Positions 1 to 3,758 of a stretch of 5,136 nt of DNA are shown piece after piece. Under the pieces are notes generated by a model. It was not told where the DNA came from. It saw nothing but the letters and a program-made list of their open reading frames with translations, and ran no database searches. Source of the DNA: an uncultured SAR86 cluster bacterium (lineage in GTDB: Bacteria > Pseudomonadota > Gammaproteobacteria > Magnimaribacterales > D2472); the NCBI GenBank assembly GCA_938075575.1, contig CALJHI010000006.1:1-5136 (forward strand). Reading direction: 5' to 3'. Position 1 is the first letter of the stretch. Each line of letters starts with the position of its first letter. Position numbers and translations under genes: made by a program.

Positions 1-1
1 T

Positions 2-1525
2 TTTGGCCCAGAAACTCCAGTGAACTGGTCATTTGAAACAGTGCCTCAAAAGGGATTTGAAAAAGTTACAGTAGCTGAGCCTAAAACTGCTGTTGTAGAT
101 TCAGCTGGTGGAGTTCATGAAGTTGAATCAGAAACACAAGAACATAGAAAAGGTTTTCAGCCCAGAGGAAGGACGTTAGGTGGCTCTAGTTCCATAAATG
201 CAATGCTCTATGTAAGAGGTCACAGATGGGATTATGATCATTGGTCTGAACTTGGCAATGAAGGATGGTCATATGATGAGGTGCTGCCATATTTCAAAAA
301 GGCAGAGCATAACGAAGAGCATGATGATGAATATCATGGTCAAGGCGGCCCTCTAAATGTTTCTAAAATTAGACATAAAAATGTTTTTACAGATGATTTT
401 GTAAAAGCAGGATCTAAATTGCATAAATTTAATAAGGACTTTAATGGAGAGGATCAAGAGGGAGTTGGTTACTATCAAACGACTCAAAAAAATGGGAAGC
501 GATGTAGTGCAGCTAAAGCATACCTTGTGCCTGCTCTTGAAAGAGAAAATCTTACTGTCATGACTGATACCCATGTAGATAAAATTATTATGGATGGTAA
601 CAGAGCTACAGGTGTTAAATGTTTAGATAAGGATAAAAATACATTTACTATTAACTGCTCAAAAGAAGTTATTTTGTCCTCTGGCGCATTTGGATCACCT
701 CAAATTATGTTACGGTCTGGGCTAGGGCCTAGGGATGAAATTGTTAAGCATGGAATTGAGCATTTGGTTGATTTGCCAGGGGTTGGAAAAAATCTTCAGG
801 ACCATATTGATTATCTCTCTGTTCATAGATACAACTCTATGGAGCTAATTGGATTCTCCTTGAAGTCTATTTTTTATAAATTTCCATTAGAGATATTAAA
901 GTATGTATTTAAAAAAGTTGGGTTATTCACTTCAACTATTGCAGAAAGCGGGGCTTTTCTTAGAACACGAGATGACATACCAGTTCCAGATATTCAGTTA
1001 CATTTTGCACCAGCTATGGTTGTTGATCATGGTAGAACAAGTGTCTGGGGGCATGGGTTAAGTTGTCATACCTGTCTTTTGAGACCAAAATCTACAGGCG
1101 AAGTAACTTTAAAATCTAGCGATCCATTCGAGGATCCAAACATAGATCCAAACTTCTTGAGCCACCCAGAAGATATGCAGGTGATGATAGCGGGATATAA
1201 AAAAATGATGAAAATACTTCATACCGAACCCTTTGATAAATATATTCAAGATCATGTTGAGAGGCCAGTTGATATAGATGACGATAAAGATATTGAAAAA
1301 GCTATAAGAGAGGAAGCTGATACCGTCTATCACCCAGTAGGAACATGTAAAATGGGTTCTGATGATATGAGCGTTGTCGATAATAGGCTCAAAGTGCATA
1401 AAACAAATGGCCTACGAATTGTTGATGCTTCAATCATGCCTACGCTTGTGGGAGGTAATACCAATGCCCCTACAATTATGATTGGCGAAAAGGCGTCTGA
1501 TTTAATTCTCAATGAATGGTCTTAA
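2..1525 (+). CDS. GMC-family FAD-dependent alcohol/choline dehydrogenase-like oxidoreductase, 5'-truncated by window edge
   Basis: About 507 residues are visible. The reading frame is open back to nt 2, so the GTG at 20 is internal, and the missing 50-60 residues would hold the GxGxxG dinucleotide-binding motif. Visible hallmarks are the NWSFETVPQ segment near the left edge and GMC signature 1 (GRTLGGSSSIN, from nt 167). Signature 2 runs from GAFGSP to SGLG (nt 683-727). The C-terminal HPVGTC motif carries the catalytic His (codon 1331-1333), and GGNTNAPTIMI carries the partner Asn (codon 1463-1465). From memory, the order and wording of motifs follow AlkJ, the membrane-associated alcohol dehydrogenase of alkane degraders, more closely than BetA. 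This family oxidises primary alcohols or choline to aldehydes using FAD and passes electrons to the respiratory chain; the substrate here cannot be read from sequence. One oddity is about 27 extra residues between VPQKGF and the PRG of signature 1. The stop lies 1 nt before the preferred rhodanese start, suggesting co-transcription. Family call is very secure; substrate is unknown. Confidence 0.95.
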   Translation, partial: FGPETPVNWSFETVPQKGFEKVTVAEPKTAVVDSAGGVHEVESETQEHRKGFQPRGRTLGGSSSINAMLYVRGHRWDYDHWSELGNEGWSYDEVLPYFKKAEHNEEHDDEYHGQGGPLNVSKIRHKNVFTDDFVKAGSKLHKFNKDFNGEDQEGVGYYQTTQKNGKRCSAAKAYLVPALERENLTVMTDTHVDKIIMDGNRATGVKCLDKDKNTFTINCSKEVILSSGAFGSPQIMLRSGLGPRDEIVKHGIEHLVDLPGVGKNLQDHIDYLSVHRYNSMELIGFSLKSIFYKFPLEILKYVFKKVGLFTSTIAESGAFLRTRDDIPVPDIQLHFAPAMVVDHGRTSVWGHGLSCHTCLLRPKSTGEVTLKSSDPFEDPNIDPNFLSHPEDMQVMIAGYKKMMKILHTEPFDKYIQDHVERPVDIDDDKDIEKAIREEADTVYHPVGTCKMGSDDMSVVDNRLKVHKTNGLRIVDASIMPTLVGGNTNAPTIMIGEKASDLILNEWS

Positions 1526-1526
1526 T

Positions 1527-1865
1527 ATGAAAAGAATATTTTTTGCATTAACGCTATCCCTTATCTTTTCGAGTAACTCATTTTCAGAAAGCTCAGAGGT
1601 GTTGATCATTGATGTAAGAACAATTAGTGAGTGGAATACCGGGTATCTTAAAGAAGCCAAACATCTACCTCTCAATCAAATTGAAAACAAAATAAAGAAT
1701 CTTGAACCAGACCTTAATAAAGATATCTATGTCTATTGCAGAAGTGGGAATAGGTCAGGAAAAGCGAAAATAATTCTTGAATCTCTTGGATATAAAAATG
1801 TTTCAAATATTGGTGGCATAAGCGAAGCAAGTTCTAAATTAAAAATAGATATTATCCAAAATTAA
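1527..1865 (+). CDS. Exported single-domain rhodanese-like protein (PspE-like sulfurtransferase)
   Basis: A 112-residue protein counted from the ATG at 1527. It opens with MKR and a hydrophobic stretch (residues 4-14), ending in SNSFS before ESSE, which reads as a Sec signal peptide cleaved near residue 20; the mature domain would be periplasmic. The rhodanese fold is shown by LIIDVRTISEW with a following G (residues 26-39, the conserved DVR...EW..G element) and by the active loop CRSGNRSG at 71-78, with Cys71 as the persulfide-forming nucleophile. Length matches small exported rhodaneses such as PspE. The usual tryptophan-containing tail after the GG motif is missing; the protein ends in a short lysine/isoleucine-rich stretch. 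An in-frame ATG at 1512 overlaps the GMC gene and would add MNGLN. The 1527 start was preferred because the signal peptide begins there and it follows the GMC stop by one base, but neither start has a good Shine-Dalgarno site. Expression probably depends on the upstream gene. Sulfur donor and physiological role cannot be inferred. Confidence 0.9.
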   Translation: MKRIFFALTLSLIFSSNSFSESSEVLIIDVRTISEWNTGYLKEAKHLPLNQIENKIKNLEPDLNKDIYVYCRSGNRSGKAKIILESLGYKNVSNIGGISEASSKLKIDIIQN

Positions 1866-1892
1866 TATATAAAAATAATATATATTTATATG
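1866..1892 (+). promoter_or_regulatory. AT-rich upstream (UP-like) element
   Basis: Of 27 bases between the rhodanese stop and the -35 box of the PAN-gene promoter, only one (a G at 1892) is not A or T. Runs of A and T alternate (AAAAATAATATATATTT). Position and composition fit an UP element contacted by the RNA polymerase alpha subunit. ATATAAA (1867-1873) and TTTATAT (1885-1891) form an imperfect dyad that could also fold weakly at the end of the rhodanese transcript, but it has no GC stem and is not called a terminator. Confidence 0.4.
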
Positions 1893-1911
1893 TTGACACT
1901 GTAAACATATA
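1887..1911. promoter_or_regulatory. Operator-like palindrome O1, overlapping the -35 box
   Basis: The core ATGTTGACACTGTAAACAT (1890-1908) is a 19-bp inverted repeat centred on 1899. Symmetry continues outward to 1887 and 1911, giving 11 of 12 paired positions; the only mismatch is G1895 against A1903. The left arm contains the -35 TTGACA, and the right arm lies in the promoter spacer. It matches the second palindrome at 1932-1950 in 15 of 19 positions. A dimeric regulator bound here would compete directly with RNA polymerase. The regulator family could not be recognised from the motif. Confidence 0.65.
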
Positions 1912-1920
1912 TTGTAAGAT
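1893..1920 (+). promoter_or_regulatory. Sigma70-type promoter of the PAN-domain gene
   Basis: A perfect -35 hexamer TTGACA (1893-1898) is separated by 16 bp from TAAGAT (1915-1920), which matches five of six bases of TATAAT. Transcription would start near 1926-1928, leaving a 5' leader of about 56 nt before the ATG at 1983. It is flanked upstream by the AT-rich element and overlapped by operator-like palindromes, as expected for a strong but regulated promoter. Confidence 0.75.
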
Positions 1921-1931
1921 GTGTCCACGTT

Positions 1932-1950
1932 ATGTTTACGGCGTAAACAT
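1932..1950. promoter_or_regulatory. Operator-like perfect palindrome O2, downstream of the transcription start
   Basis: ATGTTTACGGCGTAAACAT is a perfect inverted repeat with 9-bp arms around one central G (1941). It sits just after the expected transcription start, and its centre lies 42 bp from the O1 centre, close to four turns of B-DNA, so two bound dimers would sit on the same face. In RNA it could also form an 8-bp stem with a GGC loop, but no U-run follows, so it is not a terminator. The match with O1 favours a DNA operator over an RNA hairpin. Confidence 0.65.
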
Positions 1951-1969
1951 TAAATTACTTTTAAATAAC

Positions 1970-1974
1970 AAGGA
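1970..1974 (+). promoter_or_regulatory. Shine-Dalgarno site of the PAN-domain gene
   Basis: AAGGA ends 8 nt before the ATG at 1983. This is the clearest ribosome binding site in the window, it fixes the start of the small secreted protein, and it suggests efficient translation. Confidence 0.8.
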
Positions 1975-1982
1975 CCCCTAAA

Positions 1983-2270
1983 ATGTTTAAATTAAATTCA
2001 TTACTAGCTTTCTTAGCTTTTGGTATTTTCTCAGTTCAGGCTGATACTATTAACTTTGATGTTAAAGATAACATCGCTTTATCTGGAAAAATTGCAACTG
2101 TTAAAACTTCTTCTAAGTACAAATCTGTAGAAGGTTGTGCTGCTTTGTGTGAAAAAAAGAATTCCTGTGCAGCATTTGTTTTAGATGCTAAAGCTGGAAG
2201 CTGTTCCATTTTAAAATCTGTTACCAAAGAGACAGAAAAAAATGGCTTAACCTCAGGCATTAAAAACTAA
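1983..2270 (+). CDS. Small secreted PAN/Apple-like domain protein
   Basis: A 95-residue protein. Residues 1-20 form a Sec signal peptide (MFK, hydrophobic core LLAFLAFGIF, then SVQA before DT), giving a mature protein of about 75 residues outside the cytoplasm. The mature part has exactly four cysteines (52, 56, 62, 74) spaced C-x3-C-x5-C-x11-C. The motif from GCAALC to SCAAF, then GSCSILK and a closing GLTSGIK, fits PAN_4/Apple-type domains, in which two disulfides hold a small helix-and-sheet fold that binds proteins or carbohydrates. No other domain is present, whereas PAN domains in bacteria often accompany larger enzymes or repeats. The gene has its own strong promoter, paired operator-like sites, a good ribosome binding site and an intrinsic terminator, so it is a single-gene unit, probably well expressed when derepressed. 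Alanine codons are mostly GCT, compatible with high expression. Domain call is by cysteine pattern only; binding partner and function are unknown. Confidence 0.85.
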   Translation: MFKLNSLLAFLAFGIFSVQADTINFDVKDNIALSGKIATVKTSSKYKSVEGCAALCEKKNSCAAFVLDAKAGSCSILKSVTKETEKNGLTSGIKN

Positions 2271-2288
2271 TTAAATTTTATTTTTTTG

Positions 2289-2315
2289 AAAAGCCTCTTA
2301 TTGAGGCTTTTTTTT
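2289..2315 (+). terminator. Intrinsic terminator after the PAN-domain gene
   Basis: A 9-bp perfect stem (AAAAGCCTC with GAGGCTTTT) closes a TTATT loop and runs into eight consecutive T residues (2308-2315). It starts 18 nt after the stop codon. Ts rather than As precede the stem, so it acts in the + direction only. It separates the PAN gene from the patatin gene. Confidence 0.92.
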
Positions 2316-2343
2316 GTTAAAAAATAAGTGTCTGCCTTATATT
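2314..2343 (+). promoter_or_regulatory. Possible promoter of the patatin-like gene
   Basis: TATATT (2338-2343) makes a fair -10 hexamer, with TTGTTA (2314-2319, four of six consensus bases) 18 bp upstream, immediately after the terminator T-run. If used, transcription would begin around 2349-2351, downstream of the ATG at 2345, and translation would have to start at the in-frame ATG at 2363. This is a weak call resting on short AT-rich matches. Confidence 0.3.
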
Positions 2344-2344
2344 C

Positions 2345-3286
2345 ATGTGTTTAAATAAATATATGAGTAGATTTTCAAACTTTTTTTCCAAACCTGGACC
2401 AAAGAAAGTTTTATCATTTGATGGAGGGGGGGTAAGAGCCATAGCAGGACTAGTATTTCTTCATAAGCTAGAAATTGAAAGTGGTAGAAAGATATCCGAT
2501 ATGTTTGATATGTTTACTGGTGTTTCAGCAGGAGCTCTTAATGCATTATGTCTTAGCGTTAATCAGATGAGCGCGAAAGAAATTAAAGATTACTGGGCAA
2601 GAGAGTATATCGATGAGATTACATCTAGCAATTTCTTTTGGGATAAAGCATCTATCATTCAAGCAAGACCTAAATATGAAAATTCTGGCCGAATAGAAGT
2701 TTTAAAAAAAATATTCTACGACAAGTCTATTGGTGAATCTATAAAACCAGTCGTAACTCTTGCCTATGATGTTGAGAATAGATCTTACGCAGTCCACAGC
2801 TCATACAATACACCTGGAATTAGTGTAATAAGCGCATGCTGTGCATCAAGCGCTGCCCCAATATACTTTCCAACATACGAAGCAGAGGATGGCGGTTGGT
2901 ATATCGATGGAGGTGTAGTTACCAACAATCCATCGCTCCTTGCTTATACAGAAGCTAAGAAATATTTTAATACCGATAACATCCAAGTTCTAAGTATCGG
3001 AACTGGAATTAATACAAGAAAAATTAGTGGAAAAAGGTCATCTTCCTGGGGAGGGGTTGGGTGGTTGAGACATGATATTATGGGAATAATGCTTGAAACT
3101 GGCCTCGAGAATGATCTTGTTCAAGATCTTTTAGGAGACTCTTATTTAAGAGTGAATTCGCCAATAGGGAACATCAATAGAAGGCTTGATGATAGTTCTG
3201 GTCCTAACTTAGAAAAAATACATCTTATGGGTATGAGCTGGTGGGATGAGTTTGGAGATTCTGCTCTAAAGTTTTTAGATACTTAA
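2345..3286 (+). CDS. Patatin-like phospholipase / lipid acyl hydrolase
   Basis: A 313-residue single-domain protein counted from ATG 2345. The patatin hallmarks appear in order: the oxyanion-hole loop DGGGVRA (residues 26-32), the nucleophile elbow GVSAG (59-63) with Ser61, the SSAAPIYFP stretch (168-176) typical of the fold, and YIDGGVVTNNP with catalytic Asp188. Both members of the Ser-Asp dyad are intact, so it should hydrolyse ester bonds of membrane lipids or related acyl esters. There is no signal peptide, transmembrane segment or secretion domain, pointing to a cytoplasmic or inner-membrane-associated enzyme. The N-terminus has a second in-frame ATG at 2363 (MSRFSNFF); neither start has a convincing Shine-Dalgarno site, and a possible -10 box at 2338-2343 would favour 2363. 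The gene stands between the PAN-unit terminator and the RRM gene, with no terminator of its own in the 61 nt before the RRM start, so readthrough into that gene is plausible. Family call is firm; substrate is unknown. Confidence 0.94.
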   Translation: MCLNKYMSRFSNFFSKPGPKKVLSFDGGGVRAIAGLVFLHKLEIESGRKISDMFDMFTGVSAGALNALCLSVNQMSAKEIKDYWAREYIDEITSSNFFWDKASIIQARPKYENSGRIEVLKKIFYDKSIGESIKPVVTLAYDVENRSYAVHSSYNTPGISVISACCASSAAPIYFPTYEAEDGGWYIDGGVVTNNPSLLAYTEAKKYFNTDNIQVLSIGTGINTRKISGKRSSSWGGVGWLRHDIMGIMLETGLENDLVQDLLGDSYLRVNSPIGNINRRLDDSSGPNLEKIHLMGMSWWDEFGDSALKFLDT

Positions 3287-3310
3287 AAAAGGTGTTCAAT
3301 ATCATTAATG

Positions 3311-3321
3311 TATTGTAAGAT
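3311..3321 (+). promoter_or_regulatory. Possible -10 region of the RRM gene promoter
   Basis: TATTGTAAGAT is identical over 11 bases to the -10 region of the PAN-gene promoter (1910-1920), with TAAGAT at 3316-3321 as the hexamer. No good -35 lies upstream (best candidates near 3293-3300 match only three of six bases). The predicted start near 3328 would give a short leader of about 20 nt containing a T-run. The RRM gene may alternatively be read from the patatin transcript. Confidence 0.4.
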
Positions 3322-3347
3322 ACGTTTTTTTTAACTAATTGGATATT

Positions 3348-3593
3348 ATGAATATATACGTCGGAAACATTTCTTGGGGCATGAGCGACCAAGACCTAGA
3401 AAACCTTTTTGCTGAGCATGGAACTGTCACTTCTGCAAAAATTATTACAGACAGAATGACTAATCGATCAAGAGGCTTTGGCTTCGTTGAGATGAGTGAT
3501 GGTGCTGAAGCTGCAATTGAAGCTTTGCATGAATCAGAAATTGATGGTCGTAAACTAGTTGTTAATGAATCAAGACCAAGAGATAACGGTTAA
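3348..3593 (+). CDS. Single-RRM RNA-binding protein
   Basis: An 81-residue protein that is essentially one RNA recognition motif. RNP2 is IYVGNI (residues 3-8) and RNP1 is RGFGFVEM (42-49), an exact match to the family consensus, including the aromatic residues (Tyr4, Phe44, Phe46) that stack on RNA bases. The beta-alpha-beta-beta-alpha-beta order is complete, ending in GRKLVVNESRPR. ATG 3348 was chosen because it places RNP2 at the usual distance from the N-terminus; an upstream in-frame TTG at 3339 would add only three residues. Upstream GGA (3341-3343) is a weak, close ribosome binding site. Such small RRM proteins bind single-stranded RNA in the cytoplasm and are best known from cyanobacteria, where several are cold-induced; they also occur in proteobacteria. 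Unlike many cyanobacterial members there is no glycine-rich tail. A strong terminator follows. RNA targets are unknown. Confidence 0.95.
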   Translation: MNIYVGNISWGMSDQDLENLFAEHGTVTSAKIITDRMTNRSRGFGFVEMSDGAEAAIEALHESEIDGRKLVVNESRPRDNG

Positions 3594-3612
3594 TTCATAA
3601 AATAATCAATTT

Positions 3613-3644
3613 AAAAAAGGTAAATATCATTTACCTTTTTTTTT
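3613..3644 (+). terminator. Intrinsic terminator after the RRM gene
   Basis: GGTAAAT (3619-3625) pairs with ATTTACC (3629-3635) around an ATC loop. The stem can extend through AAAAAA (3613-3618) against the first Ts, and nine T residues (3636-3644) follow. It starts about 20 nt after the RRM stop codon. The A-run before the stem would give a U-run on the opposite strand, so it could work in both directions, although no gene is seen on that strand. Confidence 0.88.
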
Positions 3645-3689
3645 GCCTTTTTGTAAATTATTTACTTTTTTTGGTTAATGTGGTCTAAC

Positions 3690-3718
3690 TTGACATATTA
3701 TTTACAAAATTGTTAAAT
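3690..3718 (+). promoter_or_regulatory. Sigma70-type promoter of the TonB-dependent receptor gene
   Basis: A perfect -35 TTGACA (3690-3695) and TTAAAT (3713-3718, four of six) are separated by the optimal 17 bp. Transcription would start near 3725 and leave a leader of about 34 nt before the GTG start. It lies downstream of the RRM terminator, so the receptor has independent control. Confidence 0.65.
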
Positions 3719-3746
3719 GATGTTCATAATTCTTTAAAACTCATAT

Positions 3747-3751
3747 GGGGA
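3747..3751 (+). promoter_or_regulatory. Ribosome binding site deciding the GTG start of the receptor
   Basis: GGGGA lies 7 nt before the GTG at 3759. In the receptor frame, the stop TAA at 3735-3737 bars any longer form and no ATG lies between that stop and 3759, so this site supports the GTG as the true start. Confidence 0.55.
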
Positions 3752-3758
3752 AACATTC

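Noticed and set aside
20..22. GTG as the real start of the GMC oxidoreductase
   Set aside because: The frame is open to the left edge and encodes FGPETPVNW, continuous with the family; starting here would lack the whole FAD-binding N-terminus. The gene is cut by the window.
353..574. Open frame on the - strand inside the GMC gene
   Set aside because: It is a shadow of a strongly supported + strand gene, with no recognisable motif and no start signals.
1109..1512. Two overlapping - strand open frames at the end of the GMC gene
   Set aside because: They lie opposite the catalytic His/Asn region of a conserved enzyme, and their translations show no domain.
1932..1950. Perfect palindrome as a terminator or riboswitch stem
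   Set aside because: No T-run follows, it lies upstream of a gene with a good ribosome binding site, and it matches a second palindrome over the -35 box, which points to protein binding.
2036..2260. - strand open frame opposite the PAN-like gene
   Set aside because: The + strand gene has promoter, ribosome binding site, signal peptide and terminator; the reverse frame has none of these.
2345..3286. Patatin gene as a CBASS anti-phage effector (CapV-like)
   Set aside because: No CD-NTase, Cap2/Cap3 or other defence gene lies on either side; neighbours are a secreted PAN-like protein and an RRM protein. An ordinary lipid hydrolase is the simpler reading.
3339..3347. TTG start adding three residues to the RRM protein
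   Set aside because: The ATG at 3348 gives the standard RRM N-terminus, and TTG is a rare start with no better ribosome binding site.
3653..3665. GTAAATTATTTAC palindrome, with TTATTTAC repeated at 3698-3705
   Set aside because: Short and nearly all A/T in an AT-rich spacer; its arms are oriented opposite to the PAN-gene palindromes, so it is not a third copy. Chance is a sufficient explanation.
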